From: Sciurus carolinensis
Taxonomy: Eukaryota > Chordata > Mammalia > Rodentia > Sciuridae
Reading direction: 5' to 3'
Length of the DNA stretch: 64,000 nucleotides
Assembly: GCF_902686445.1 (NCBI RefSeq)
Contig: NC_062219.1
Location: 109,431,160 to 109,495,159, forward strand
Shown here: one piece after another, positions 1 through 13,400 of the stretch
Layout: each line of letters begins with the position of its first letter
Position numbering within the stretch: the first letter of the stretch is position 1
The notes under the pieces: model-generated
What the model was told of the DNA's origin: nothing
What the model saw: only the letters and a program-made list of their open reading frames with translations
Databases searched by the model: none
Translations under genes and position numbers: made by a program

Positions 1-1260
1 TTCCACCTATCAGTCCCCTGAGGGGTTCACACTTGTTACTTGCCTGTCTGACTATGGCCACCTACCAACCCACCCATGCACACTTATCCTCCACACCTCC
101 CTCAGATGGATACTCTACTTAGCCAAGCATTTATCCTGCCACTACCCCTCTACCTCTTCACATACACACACAACCTATGCACACATCCAACTTGGTGGCT
201 TCACTGCAAATCAACAGATTTTTCTCCCTCCTCCATTTGCCAGGTCTTAGTTATCTTCCCAGATCCAGAATAACTTCCCCTTAACCTAAGATTCTGTCTC
301 TAGACCCCTTGTCAGAAGGGAAGTTCCCAAGAGATAGGATGAGTCGCACGTCATGTGTTTAATGTTCATTGTTTCTGCCTGCCCAATTTTCCTGGCAATA
401 ACTCTCTCCCTGCTATTTGTGGGGAGCCACTACTCCTCCATCTCAGTTATGTGAGGGCCATATGTCACATTCATCCATACACTGGTCACTAAGGAGGGGC
501 TGAGATTACTCAGAGAAAATCAGTAGAGCAGAGCCAAAGGCAGGACCCAAAGGAATTTCAGCATCTAAAAGGCATACAAGAATAACCATACAATTTGTCT
601 TTAGAAAAAGCAAATGCAAATTACGAGAAATAATCAGAGAAGTAGAGGGAAAACTAGAAGAGAGTAGCATCAGATAAAGTAAGGGATAAAAGTTTCAGGC
701 ATATAAAAAATGGAATTAAGTGAAGGTAAGATGTGAATCAAGAAGAAGCTATTGGCTTAGACAACAAGAATTTCATGATAACTTGGGTCAGAGCTGATTC
801 TGTAAACAGATAGGGCAGGGGGAAGTCTGAACAGTGAGAGGTGAGAAAGTCAAAATAATTATGTAAATTAATTTTTCAGTGGCTTTGAAGTGTACAGAAG
901 AAAAGAAACTGAAGTTGGGAGGTTCTGCCTTTTTGTTTACTTAATAAGACCTATTTGAACATGTTCACAGACTAAAAAGAAGTGAATGGAAGGAACATAA
1001 AAACCAAAAATGCAGGAGATAGAGTAAAAATGCAACAAAAAATACAGAAACAATGGCCTTCTGGAAGAGATGTAAAGGATCTACATGGAGGCATACCCCT
1101 TCTTACAGAAGGAGGTATTAGAGGCAAGAAGGAGCTGATGTGGGTGCATATAAGATCTGCAGGTCTACACTATTCTAAAAGAAATGTAAGTTTGGGTTCT
1201 TCCTTTCCCTGTAAATCTTAGCGAATAATCGAAATCTTGAGCTTCCATTACAGAATATGT

Positions 1261-1440
1261 CCATAGACATATATATATTTTCCAACCCCAATACCTAAAT
1301 ACACATAGGTATTTATTCATACAAACATACATATATACATACATGTATGTATACACACTTATACACATATGTGTATATATGCATTTATGTGGACATATTC
1401 ATATGTAAATATCAGTACACATGTGTGTATATGTGTAGGT
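1261..1440. repeat. AT/CA-rich simple repeat
   Basis: Alternating purine-pyrimidine sequence built from atacat, tatata and acacat units. It is an impure microsatellite. The ORF reading through it on the minus strand (MYVYMYVCM-type) is low complexity and not a gene. Confidence 0.75.
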
Positions 1441-2035
1441 CGAGGGGTTGGAAAACATAATCCCCAAGGTTTCAAGTAGAAGAAATACCGTCTGAGAAAC
1501 AGAGAGAGCGTGATGGGGACTTGGAATTGCCAGTGAGGGAGCAGGACAGGGTTAGCTGCTCAGAGGGTTCCACAGAGACAAGATCTTAAACCTCCGATGA
1601 TACTCATTGACTTCTTGGTGGGATTTTTTTCTCTAGTCAACCAAGCCTGGGAGTAGAGAGCACAGAAATTCATCTGAGTTTGGGAATTCTGGGTTATAGG
1701 CGACAGAATGAGTGAAAAAGGGGTTGGGAAGTTATGAAGAGTGCGTGGGAAGAAAGTAGAAGTAGTGTCTCATAGTGTCCTGGTGCCCAAGTGAGATTGG
1801 CAGAATTTTCAGGCAGATGATAGACTGGGAAAGAAAAATTTGAATGACAAGAGGTCTTGACAACTCAAAGACCCGAGGATCTAGGAACCAATATGGTAAA
1901 GGGAGCTATGGGCAAGGGGTGATGGCAAAAACTGGGAGAAAGAGATCTGTGAACAAAAACTAGGGTTCTCCAAATCACCTTATTTGTGATTTTGTGCATT
2001 TTAAATGGGTGACACCACCTTTAAGAGAGGGTCTT

Positions 2036-2190
2036 TTTTGCTGGGTTTGGTGGTGCAGGCTTATAATCCCAGCAATTTGGAAGGTTGAGGCAGGAGGATC
2101 ACATGTTCAAGGACACCCTGGGCAACTTAGGGAGACTCTGTCTAAAAACTTAAACCAAAACAAAACAAAAAAGGACTGGGATGTGGTTCA
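2036..2190 (+). mobile_element. B1-ID type SINE
   Basis: A B1/7SL-like left part (ggtggtgcaggcttataatccc ... gaggcaggaggatcac) is followed by an A-rich linker and the start of an ID-like segment (ggactgggatgtggttcag). The orientation is plus. It is moderately diverged. Confidence 0.8.
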
Positions 2191-2669
2191 GAACCCCTGT
2201 GTTGAATCCTCACTCCCCATAAGAACCTCTTATGTTACTTCTCTCATTATAGGGAAGATTTTCCCAGTTTAACTTTCTGACAATTCTATTTGCCAGCTCT
2301 TGGGAGACAGCTCACTGACACCCTCCTCTCCTATCATGTACAGCCCAATAGATTTGATTCCTACCTTGTCTTAATTTCTAAGAATTAATGCCCAGTTCCT
2401 GTTATTCAACTTTTTCTTGTATGAATTACTTGTTGATCCAACAAAAATAGAAATGTCTAAGGTTTATTTCCATTTGTCTCTGTGCTACACCATTATATAC
2501 ATCATTGATACTAAATTATGTTCAATGTCTTGACTGAGTGAAAAAATGAACAAAATGTTCAACAAATTCTTATCTTGGTGTATGTGTTAGCAGGGATTCA
2601 CAGATAAAACATAGACCCTTCAAAAAGTAGAAGAGTCTGAAAAAAATCCAATTCTAATTCCTATGTCTC

Positions 2670-2790
2670 ATTTTAAATATTAGGTAACTGAGGGTCAGGA
2701 AGGTGACAACCCGTACAAGGTCACAGAGTTTGAATACCTTTTAGAAAACTGCACAGTCCCATGAATTTGGGATCATGACCTTTCTTCCAA
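2670..2790 (+). repeat. MIR-like fragment
   Basis: Contains the MIR-type run ggtaactgagggtcaggaag ... caaggtcacagagt. Old and short. Confidence 0.45.
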
Positions 2791-3037
2791 CTGTGTTCCA
2801 ATTCTCTTATCAGAGACAATTTTTGTATAATTTAAAACAACAGATCAATGTGTTTTTCACCCAAGTCAGTCATTTCAATGAAAATAACTCAATTTAAAAA
2901 TTAATACAAACAACACTCAGTTGACTGGATTTTCTCATTTCATTTTCATTGACCTGCGACCACTGAGTGGGCATTGATCACAAGATCCTGTTTCTGTGCC
3001 CTTCTGATAGCTGGAAAGAAAAGAAAAATGCAGCTTA

Positions 3038-3268
<231 letters not shown>

Positions 3269-3659
3269 TTAGAGGGACCAAGAAGAAACAGATGAGTTGA
3301 AGAGGAAAATGTCCCTGGCAATCTGAGACTAGGACCAGCCTGAACAACACAACAGGGGCAGGAAATGTGCCTGTGGGGTGCCTCCAGCTTCCTAGCATCA
3401 TCCCCTCATCCCTTCTCCTTCCTCTTACTGGAGAATTGACATGCTGTCCTCACTCCATGAACCCAGTTCTTGTGGGGGACCAGGGCTCTCATAGTACGTC
3501 CTGTACTCCTTCTAGGACCCCCTCCCCTGTCCACTGCCCCAGAAAACTTCTCAGGTCCTGCCCTGGGAGCACTGGCAAGGCTCTGCTTTTGGCAATCTCA
3601 ATGCTTATTTCAAAAACAAATATTTGAAAACCCACTTCCATTATAGCTAACACAGCCTG

Positions 3660-3885
3660 CGAACAGACTTCCTCACCAGCCAGATGTGGGTTTGTATCCT
3701 CACAGTGCCACTTACCAATGAGTGTCATCTTGGATAAGAAACAAGTGTCCAAGGCTCATTTTCCTCATCTGTAAATTAGGATATTATCACTTCACTGAAT
3801 CTCAGAGAAGTACAAGTGAAGACAGAGAGATGAAGTACCCAGCACAGGGGCCAGCATGCGGCAGGTGCTCTCTGAAGGGGGTTTT
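3660..3885 (-). repeat. MIR fragment (in ANKRD66 intron)
   Basis: Reads on the plus strand as reverse MIR: cagtgccacttaccaatgag, ttcctcatctgtaaatta, then agcacaggggccagcatg. It lies in the 1.37-kb intron 3268-4637, which otherwise holds the ID element and a second MIR. Confidence 0.65.
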
Positions 3886-4156
3886 GGTATAGCTACCCTC
3901 ACTTCATACTTAGATTTCTCCAAAGATATCCCAATTAAGTATTCTGCAGCCAGACTTAGTTTCTGCCAGTCCCTCCTAACCCCTACCCTGGAATCAAAAC
4001 AAATATTTAAAAAGCAAAGTTGACTACTGCACTTTCTAACTTTCCATTCTTGATGGTATTTTGCCAATGCTCTTGTAGGATCATTGGCTGAGTTTTTGCC
4101 ACTATCTTCCTCCAATGGGAATTGCTATTTAAAGTGTTAGGCATGAGGGATTTTTC

Positions 4157-4258
4157 TTTTTTCTTTTTTTTTTTTTTTTGGTGGTGCTAGGGATTGAATC
4201 CAGGGTCTTGTGCTTGACAGGCAAGCACTCTACCAACTGAGCTATATCCCCAGTCCCT
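4157..4258 (-). mobile_element. ID SINE with target-site duplication
   Basis: Reverse-complement ID: the poly-T at 4157-4180 is its tail, followed by tagggattgaatccaggg and ending at gctatatccccagtcc. It is flanked by a direct repeat, ggcatgagggatt, seen just before 4157 and again at 4259-4271, as expected of an L1-mobilised insertion. Confidence 0.92.
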
Positions 4259-4334
4259 GGCATGAGGGATTCTTGATGAGAGACAAAATTCCCGTCCTTG
4301 TTTGTGATGCTCCATTCCTGTTAGAGGTGGAGAA

Positions 4335-4550
4335 GGCAGAGGACTAATATTAATTGAGAGCAGATTATATGCTAGATATTGTATACCCACTATCTTACTG
4401 AATCCTTATCACAGGTCTCCAGTGTAGCATTACTGTCTCCATTATATAGAAGGATAAACTGAGGTCCAGAGGCATTAAATAAAAAACCTAAGGTGCTAAT
4501 GCTGGTAAGTGGCAATGTCAGGATTGAAATGCTCCTTCTAGCTCCAGAAA
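4335..4550 (+). repeat. MIR element
   Basis: MIR core features: ttgagagcagattatatgct, then ataaactgaggtccagaggc and gtggcaatgtcaggattgaa. It ends about 90 bases before the ANKRD66 exon donor. Confidence 0.7.
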
Positions 4551-4617
4551 AATGTTTTTTCTACTCTTGTGCACACACAACCTATAGACTGAATGGAGGA
4601 GTCACAGGGGTGGTCTA

Positions 4618-4824
<207 letters not shown>

Positions 4825-6079
4825 TCATTTAGGAAATTCGATACAACCCTTTGTTCCTAGCAAGTACTCCATAGATTTCTGCGTCATGGATTTTCTTTCC
4901 TGCCTCACGCATTTGCGTCTAGGGTTGCCTCATGTGTACTCTCTGCCAAGTGTGGACTTGGATCTTAGTTACTGTGGTAAGTGCATGTCAGTCCCCTACC
5001 CCAAAACTACTGATGGCTCCCACTACACACAGAATCATGACTGCACTCATGGACTGACGCTCTACCATCTGGCCTCAAACCACCTTCCAGCACTATTTCC
5101 TACTCCTACTTCAAAATGCTAGTAGTTACCTTTAGTTAGTTGTATAATTCTGTGTCTTATCTTTCTTATCTGTAGAGTTGGTATCATCAGCCAGGGTTAT
5201 GAGATAATGAGAATCCATGTGAAAAGTTCATACTGGGCACAGAGCTGCATGAAAATTAAATACTACTGCACACCAGGTGGGGAGGGGGCCACACACACAT
5301 ATACAAAAAAATAGCTAAAAAATGATATTAATATTATGCCTTCAAACAATAATTCTCACACTACAGTCTATAGACCCTTAGGAATCCCTTGGAATTTTTC
5401 AGGAAATCTATGAAATGAAACTATTTCATTATAATATTAAGATGTTCTTGGCCTTGTTCCCCTTGTTGACAATTTTCCTGATGGTTCGAAAGAGAAGGTA
5501 GAGAAAACTGTTGGGACCTTCATACAAAGTGAGGCCGTGACAGCAAACTGGACTATAGTCAAGCCATTCACCACACCCTCCCAGGAAAAAAAAAAGGCCA
5601 GTTTCATAGGAACATTCTTAATGAAACAATAAGAATTACGTTTATTAGATCTTTACCATTAATTGTGTGACTCAAATGCAATTTTAGGATATCGTGTAAT
5701 GAAGTATGTCAACATTTGGAAAACCCCATGGATCAATATTTTTCATATGACAGGTGTAGGATGTTGCAAAATCAATCATGAGAAAAGAGATCCATTCAAG
5801 ATGAACCAATGGCTTTTAATAAAGCAGAGCAAGGAAACTGCATGGGTATTCCTTCACTTCCACATGGCAAATACTACCTGTCTAGTTTTGGTGTGGTATC
5901 AAAGGAGAAAATCCACAATTATCTGGAAGTCTATAAAATACTTCTCTCTTTACAACTTTATACCTGTCTGAAGTCAGATATCTTTATGTAAAACAAACAA
6001 TGTAGAAACTGATCCAAGAATCCAGCCATCTTCTATTAAATCAGTGATTTAAAAAGGTTTAAAAAATCAAACCTTTATC

Positions 6080-6215
6080 CTACAATATGTACAATCAGAA
6101 AAATGAGAAATTACACTCAATGTATGTATGATCTATCAAAATGTATAAATGCATTCTACTGTCATGTACAACTGATTAGAACAAATAAAAAAATAATTTA
6201 AAAAGATGTTAAAAA
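6080..6215 (+). mobile_element. 5'-truncated L1 3' end
   Basis: Matches, base for base over most of its length, the 3' UTR end of the larger L1 at 52690-52800 (tatgatctatcaaaatgtataaa, actgtcatgtacaact, agaacaaataaaa). It is a severely truncated copy of the same young L1 subfamily. Confidence 0.85.
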
Positions 6216-6614
6216 AGTAAATCAAGCTCACTGTACATTTTTTATTATTCTGGAAAATATAATTCTTTTTCATGAAAATATTACTTATGTTATTATGTGT
6301 GGATTTAGTGCAGTTTTTGTAAATGAATTAACATTTTAAGATATTCTTAGTTTTAATTTCTAAAAGTATAATAATTGATAGATGTAATCACATACACGAA
6401 AGCTCTCTGGGTTTCCCAATTGTTTTTAAGAGTGTAAAGGAGTTCTGAGATAAAAAATTAAAAATAAGTTTGAGAACTACTGATATAAAATGAAAATAAG
6501 GTGCTGAGATAGACAACAGGAGTGCAGAGAGAGCCACAGGAGTTGTGGCCATTGAGGATGTCTCCGATCTCAAAGTTAGAGATGGGACTGGAGTTCGCTC
6601 TACAAATTGTGACT

Positions 6615-6642
6615 AGCAGCAGCAGCAGCACCACCACCACCA
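6615..6642. repeat. (AGC)n(CAC)n trinucleotide run
   Basis: Five AGC units followed by four CAC units. It makes glutamine/serine or histidine runs in chance ORFs but is not inside a recognised gene. Confidence 0.85.
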
Positions 6643-6790
6643 GGATTTATAAGAAGTGCAAATTCTTGGTCTCAACCTCAACCCTATTGAAGATCTAGGG
6701 TGGGGCCCAGCCATTGTTGTTGTAAACCCTCCAGGTGAGTCTGATGCACACTGAAAAGTGAGAACAGCCCTAGAGCTTGAGAGACAGAGA
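6640..6790. repeat. Nonautonomous DNA transposon-like relic
   Basis: Shows the pattern of old MER-type hAT relics: ggtggggcccagccattg and ccaggtgagtctgatgcaca in palindrome-like arrangement. The family name is uncertain. Confidence 0.4.
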
Positions 6791-7724
6791 AGTAGCATAA
6801 GACAAATGCAATGCCCTAAGCATCCCAGGGACAGAAAGAAAAAGTCTTTCACTAAGACTGGGAAGTAAAAGGATCTTTTGTCTAAAGGAGACCTAAGCTG
6901 CATCCCAGAAAGATGAATAGGAGTCATGTTGGTGAGAGATAGTGGAGGATCCCAAACTCAGGCACAGCACATCAGTGGCCAGGAGTAACATGCTAAAATG
7001 TAAGCAGCTCCAACATTAATGTATAGACTGAGGGTTGGCAACCCTTTTCTGTAAAGAAAACCAGATAGCACAATATTTTTATGCCAAGAGGCAAAATCAA
7101 GGCTACTAATGGGAACTTAAAAACAACTTAAATAACAAGAGGGAAAATTCCTACCCTGCCTTTTCCTATTTGTTCCATCCTCTTCATACCCAGTAACCCT
7201 CAGCTGGAGACAGTCTCAGGACAGAGGATGGGCCTCAGCAGAAGGGTATTGTCAGTGGGATGGTCAATTTCATTCTCTGCCCTATTGCTACCCAGATTCC
7301 AGTGAGCCCTCTCTCCTCCTAGAGAGGTTGGCAATTCCAAGTTGGCAGCTGGTTGGAGAAAAGGCAGCTCAGAGTCACCAAATCTTGTATTAAGATTCCA
7401 CTGCTGGTCCCAGCAGCTGCCAAGAGCAGAGTCCTCCATGATGGGACAACCTGCATTTTGTAGTACGTGCCTCCGGCCCCATGATGTGCTGTCCTGTGTT
7501 TGAAATCCTTTACCACCATCACCAGTGGGCCCTGAGTGTGAACAGGCACAGCTGAAGGCAGCAGAGGCAAGTGCTGGGAGCATACAGGCAGCAGGGATAG
7601 AGGGAGAAGCTTGGACTTGCTCTCGGGGTCTCACAGCAGTAGCCCATGGAGGCCTGACAACTTAGGGGGTGGCCACAGGCCTACAAAACAGGTGTGAGCC
7701 GATTTGGCTTTTAGACCTGAGTTT

Positions 7725-7860
7725 GCCAGCCTCTGGTCTATACAAACTACTTAGTAGTTTAATAGCAGATTCTGACACTGTAGATTTGGGATGGGGCCTG
7801 CATTCGTAACAAGTCCCCCTGGCAGCTCTAGTTCATCCACCACACTTTGAGTAGCAGTGT
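7725..7860. repeat. Nonautonomous DNA transposon-like relic
   Basis: Similar in type to 6640-6790: gattctgacactgtagattt, ggatggggcctgcattcgta and agtccccctggcagctctag, ending in tttgagtagcagtg. Tentative. Confidence 0.4.
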
Positions 7861-8429
7861 CTCTGAAAAGTAGGGGACAGATTGGCAGGGAGCAAGATTG
7901 GAGACCTGAGAGGGACAGTAAGAAGGCAGCAGTTGGTCTTGAATGAGGGGCTCCATAGAATTGCCAGTAGAGTCTTAAAAACAAAGATGCCGCTACCTCA
8001 GGCCAAAGTGAATCAGAATCTCTGAGTGTGCAAAACAAGGGTTGGGCAGGTTTCAGGAAGTAGGTGCTCTACACATGCCTTGCTGGGTAACAGAGAAGAA
8101 GGCATACACTTCATTTTTGTTTTTGAATTTGCTTTACTACAAAACACTGGAGGATTTGATCAATGATAAAAATGGCAAACAAAAATACTAGTGTTTCTAA
8201 TCTGCAAGTGTCAACTGAAAAAAAAACATTTCCGCAGTCAGTGTCTGGGAGCCTTTTCACTTGCCTTCTATACAAGCCTTTAAGCAGTAAACCAACCCTG
8301 TTTTTTCCACAGTTGAGTTCACACCAAAGTGATTGCACAACAACTTCCTATGGATGTGTTGCAATTTGAGTAAAAGTTTTCATTGTGCAGCAAAATTTAT
8401 TTCCAGAGAAACTGAAAAACTGCTCCTAG

Positions 8430-9375
8430 AATATTCTATGGAAATGCAAGGAAACCAGAATAACCAATAAGCAGAATAAAGTTGGAGGACTCGTACTGCT
8501 TGACTTCAATAAGTATGTGAGGGCCATGCAATGGGAAAAGAATCACCTTTTGATACATGGTGCTGAGACGAGATATCCACATGCAAAGGAATGAAGTTGC
8601 TCCTCTCCCTCACAAATATTTATTACTCTGATTTCCTTTGAGAGTTTTATGTTTAGGTCCAAGACCCATTTTGAGTTTGTATAGGGTACAGTTGTCAAAA
8701 AAATAAGCATAAATATCAGGATTTATTTTTAAATTCCCAATTCTACTCTATTGTTCTAGATGTCTACTCCTGTGCTAGTACCACCATAGTCTTGATTATT
8801 GTAGCTCTATAGTAAATTTTGAAATTAGAAAGTATAAATTTTCCATTGGGGTATATATCCAGAAGAATGAAAATATTCATATAAAAATTTGTACATGAAT
8901 GTTCATAGAGTCATTATTCATGACAGATGAAAAGTGGAAACATCCCAAATACCCATCAACAGATGAATGGATAAATAAAATGTGGAATATCCACATAATA
9001 AAATATTATTTTATAGTAAAAGGGAAGTACTGAGATGTGCTTCATGGATGAATCTTGAAACATGCTAAGTGAACGAAGCCAGTCATAGAAGACTGTATAC
9101 TTCCATTTATTTGAAATGCCCAGAATAGACAAATCTATAAAGACAAAATGTAGATTATTAGTTGCCTAGGGCTGGGACCTGGATGGGTGGAGGGAAGACT
9201 GCTGGTAAGCACCGGATTTCTTTTGGAGTGATGAAATGCTTTAAAATTAAATGGTGGTGAGTGATAGTTTCACAACTCTAAAATATTCTAAAACCACTGA
9301 ATTGTACATTTTAAATGGATTCAATTTAAAGGTATGTGAGTTATATCTAAATAAAGCTATTTGTTAAAAATAAAC
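8430..9375 (+). mobile_element. Old L1 with an internal inverted segment
   Basis: The outer parts read as L1 ORF2/3' end in the plus direction (ggactcgtactgcttgactt ... gatatccacatgcaaagga; then cccatcaacagatgaatgga ... ctaaataaagctatttg). The part at about 8630-8840 reads as L1 in the minus direction (agacccattttgagtttgta, tagtcttgattattgtagct). The arrangement fits an L1 insertion with inversion plus later decay. No intact ORF is present. Confidence 0.75.
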
Positions 9376-9835
9376 AAGTATTAAAGGTTTTCTAAAAGAA
9401 TAAAAACACAAACTTTATTTGCAAAGCTATATATATATATGTAATTCACTAGTCTACTATTGACTATTGAAATCTGGCAAACTCTCCTTTACGTGAATCC
9501 TTATGAATTGGGGTAAGTACACTTGAATTCCTGCCTTTTTAGCAGATGTGTCTCAATTTACAAAGCAATCAAGAAAACAGGGGCTAATAACTGAGTGATC
9601 TATATTACTATAGTAAATAAGAGAGGGGTAATTAATATAAAAATACTTACAGTCTTGCATGAAACCCAAGGAACTCTGTGCTGGCAGGAGCCCAAACTGC
9701 CTGGAGTTGTTGTTGTGCTTACACCATGGAAACTCAGCCCTCCTTCCTCCTGAAAGCTGGCCAATCCATTTCAGCTTCCCTAGGTGCCTGGTGGAGTGGG
9801 ATTGCCGCTCTGCTTCACATCAAAATTCTTTAGCA

Positions 9836-9919
9836 GGGCTGGGGAGATAGCTCAGTCAGGCCCTGGGTTTGATTCCCAGCACCCCAAAAATAAATAAATA
9901 AATAAATAAAACAAAAACA
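9836..9919 (+). mobile_element. Internally deleted ID SINE with target-site duplication
   Basis: ggctggggagatagctcagt is joined directly to ggccctgggtttgattccc, so about 25 bases of the usual ID middle are missing. The tail is (AAAT)n. The flanking direct repeats are aaaattctttagca and aaaactctttagca. Confidence 0.9.
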
Positions 9920-10109
9920 AAAACTCTTTAGCAATTCCACCTTCTACTTCAATCCCACTGTGCTAGTCCTCACCAGGTTCTTTCAAATAGTATTTGATTT
10001 AAAAAAAAACTTTTTTTAAGTAGCCAATGATTGTCAGCCCACAGGCTGTGAAGGAGTTCAGTTTTTTAGCAGCCACTTAGTCATAGGAGATGTTTGAGCC
10101 TTATGGAAC

Positions 10110-10270
10110 GGTGGAGAAAGCATGGGCCACTTGCATTCAGAGCCAGCTGTGAAATCTTCAGCAAATTCCTTAACTTTGCAGAGCTTTTTTTTTTTTTTTC
10201 CTCATTGATAAAAGTGGAATAATAATCTTATTGATTAACTGGAATACTTTATAAAACACCTGACATGGGG
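10110..10270 (-). repeat. MIR fragment
   Basis: Reverse MIR pattern: cagccagctgtgaaatct, tccttaactttgcagagc, poly-T, cctcattgataaaa. Confidence 0.5.
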
Positions 10271-10789
10271 TTGATTCCTAAATGACAACAACCAAAGAAC
10301 AGTAACATCCCCAGTGCTTTCTCCTTGTCTCCTCTTTCCCCCCCTTTCTGTAAGCAAGCATTTATATTTATGATGATGCTGATCTGAAAAACCTTCTTCC
10401 TTACCCCCAAGACCTTCTCTCCCTTGTAGTCTTCCTTCCTTTTTTTCCCTTTTGCTTCTCTCTTTCCCTTGCTCCATTTGTCTTCCTACCTTTCTTTCCA
10501 TATAACTCTTATATATGCCTAACACTACACTGGGCCCTTAGGGAAAAGACATTCAGTGTTCCTGTCTTCTCTGAGCTTCCTTTAGCCTTTGAACACAGAC
10601 TTTCACTGCAGAATTACATCAACAACTCTAGTTCTGAGACTTCCAGCTTCTTGGACTGAGCAGTTCCTGGTTTCCCGGGCTCTTCAGCCTGCAGACAGTC
10701 ATTGTGGGATTATCCAGCCTCTATTAGTGTAAAGCAATCTGATAATCCCTTTCTTATACTTATAAATTATCTTTCTCCTGGTGCTAATA

Positions 10790-11480
10790 GAGGAGGTGAC
10801 ATATAAGCAGAGACCTAACATAGGAGAAGAATCCAGTTATCTGAGGATCTGAGGAAGGTGGTCCACATAGACAGCATCACAGCTTGGCTCATGTGAGGAA
10901 CAAAAAAGAGGAAGATGCAGCTGGTTTACGAAGTACAAGCAAGTAGAATAAGATGAATTCAGTACAGATAAGGGCTAAGTCATTCAGGGTTTTCTGGGAT
11001 AGGGTAAGGAATTTGGTTTTTATTCTAAATACAAAGAGTTGAAAATTGGAAAAAAATTGAAAGATTTTAAACAACAAAGAAGATGGTGCAACTTAAATTT
11101 TCTGGAGAGGTTACTTTGGCTCTATGTGGAGAATGGACTGAATGAGACTGTAAAATGGAACTGAAAGTAAGACCACAGAGAAGGTCACTGCAGAAGGTCA
11201 GACAAGGAAGAGTCATAACCTGGTGGACTGTGGTCATGGGGATGGAGAAAAACGAGTGAAATCAAAGTTATCCAGGTTGGCAGAGTTGTCAGTATATGCG
11301 ACATGCGTGGTGAGGGAACAGGAGGAGTCAGGATAGTCCTTGGAAATCGATGACATTGGTGTTGTGGAAGGGACTGGGGTGAAACCAGGTTTGGGTAGTG
11401 GAAGAGTGACACAAATTAAGTGTTCTGTTTGATGTACGTTTGAGATACCTGCAAGACATTCAAATATCAAGTGGGAGTCC
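10790..11480 (-). repeat. Old L2-like LINE fragment (tentative)
   Basis: The plus strand reads as the antisense of an ancient LINE found repeatedly in mammals: gggctaagtcattcaggg, ggaatttggtttttattcta, ctatgtggagaatggactga, gtttgagatacctgcaagac. Similar stretches recur at 25.4, 40.2 and 45.2 kb. Confidence 0.45.
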
Positions 11481-12864
11481 AGAGTTCTGTGACTTTAGGG
11501 TTAAGGCTACATATTCAAAAATCACCAGCATGTGAGTGATACTTAAAGATGAAAGAAGATAAGATCTAAGATAACCCAAGGATAGCAGATGAAGTGAGGG
11601 GCCCCAAGCCTTGAGGCCCTGAATCCCCTGAGATCTGATAGCAAAGGAAAAATTAGTAAAGATTGCCAGGAAGACAGGATGGAGCCTAGGAGAATATAGT
11701 CTCACAGAAGGAGTAGGGCCCCACCATGTCAGAATAGCACTTAAAGAGAGTCTATTATAAGCCAGAATTGATGCCTAGGAGACACCCCATCAGCACCCTC
11801 AGAGAACTTAGTGTTCCATCACCCCTTCTGAGCTCCGTAACAGTTACAGTGCAGTCTGACTTCATTGGACAAATACTTGCTGAGTAGCTACTGTGTTTAG
11901 AGTGAAGCAGGGGAACAAGGACTGAGTTCCTTGTGATAAGGGACAAAGCAACTTGAGAAAGGGATAGCTGGTGAGAAACTGCAGCTGTTGGCACCAGCAA
12001 ATCACATGCATTTGGATACCCATCCCTTTTGATACCCTCTCATGTGTTTCTTTCCCCTAATAAGAGGTTTCTGACACCAAATTTCTTGATGAGCCATGAG
12101 CTGGCCAGGGAGTGAGGCAACCTAAGGTGGAGGATTTTTTACAAGTCAAGAGTGAGCCCTTGTCTTATTTTTTTAAAAAAGAAGAATTGATGTCAAAAAA
12201 GTCAAAATATTATAGTATATTTTGAACTGAAAAAAATTAAAAATTTAACATAAATAATATACAAGGCCAAATAAAAATAAGACCAAATAATTCTGATCAT
12301 ATAAATATATTATTTTTATACTCACTAAAAGTATTAGGATCTGCTAATGGGGTACACAATTTATGTGAGTGTTTTTCAGTGCTCTCAGTGAGACCATGTG
12401 ACCAACTAGATGAATGTCAAAAATCTGCATGCTAGTATCCTTGCCTATCCATGATAGGCCACAGAGGCCACCAAGGGTAATATGTGTGCCAGCCATTTAT
12501 CATTGGACACATTGGCTCAAGCATCAGGACTAAAATTTCTGACTGAAGTGACATACATAAAAACTTTTCTCCATAGAATGTAAGCCATCTTTAAGATCAG
12601 AAAGGAATTTAGACAACAATGAGTTAAAAACTCATTTTATGTATGAAAATATTGAGACTCATCAGCATTAAATTATTTACTAAAACTAACACTGAAAATG
12701 CTTTCATTCACCTCTCCCACCCCAGCTAAGCCTCCACATACAGACAGATGGGCAGCGTCTGCAAGTTCAGGGAACACAGGATTGTGGGTTGAGTGACTTT
12801 TCAGTTGCTTTGACCCATGCTTGGGACAGTAATATTTCATTCTCTTCTACCTCCTTCAATTCTA

Positions 12865-13095
12865 AAGGTGATAATAATAGACCCATGTAGGCTTTGTTCT
12901 AAGTGCTTCAACACACCTGGACAATTTTTATTGTGTAGGGCAGGTACAAATATTATCCTGCTTTACAAATGAGAAAACCAAGACACATAGTTATCAATGG
13001 ACTTGCCTGAGGTCACAGAGCAGGTGGTGGACAACTCAGGTGGTAGGGCTGCTGTATTCGTGTCCTTATTTGCTGTGCTACAGTACCTCCTGATG
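12865..13095 (+). repeat. MIR element
   Basis: Near-complete MIR: ttctaagtgcttcaacacac, ttacaaatgagaaaaccaag, tgcctgaggtcacagagcag, then tgctgtgctacagtacc. Confidence 0.75.
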
Positions 13096-13153
13096 AGCAA
13101 GTCAAAGTCATAGGCAAGGGCTTCCTGCCTAGGAAATGATACAGGTCATTTCA

Positions 13154-13181
13154 AACCAATGCTTATGAACCAATGCTTATG
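13154..13181. repeat. 14-bp tandem duplication
   Basis: aaccaatgcttatg occurs twice head to tail with no mismatch. Confidence 0.9.
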
Positions 13182-13239
13182 AAGGCAACACAATGAGGTG
13201 GACAGAAGGGGTGGTGTCCTGAGAACTGAGAGTGGCAGG

Positions 13240-13400
13240 AGGGAATGGGAGTGTTTGTTGAATACCTTTGTGCACCAGGTATTGTCCAAGGTGTTTTTTG
13301 GATATTATTTCATCAATTCTAACAGCAAGCCTGAATTATAAGTGGTTTGCAAGAAAGGAAACTGAGGCCCAGAGAGCTGTGTCTACTTCCTGTGGAGAGT
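13240..13400 (+). repeat. MIR element
   Basis: MIR pattern: tttgttgaatacctttgtgc, aggaaactgaggcccagaga. It lies about 150 bases downstream of another MIR. Confidence 0.65.

Larger units (their letters stand above)
1..3034. other. Region 3' of the recognised ANKRD66 exons
   Basis: No coding exon could be supported here. It should contain part of an ANKRD66 intron, and the last exon may lie here unrecognised or outside the window. It holds an AT/CA-rich simple repeat near 1.26-1.44 kb, a B1-ID SINE near 2.04-2.19 kb and MIR-like sequence near 2.67-2.79 kb. Short ORFs have no family resemblance. Confidence 0.6.

Noticed and set aside
7200..7634. 144-codon minus-strand ORF
   Set aside because: No domain resemblance, no conserved motif, and it is surrounded by transposon relics.
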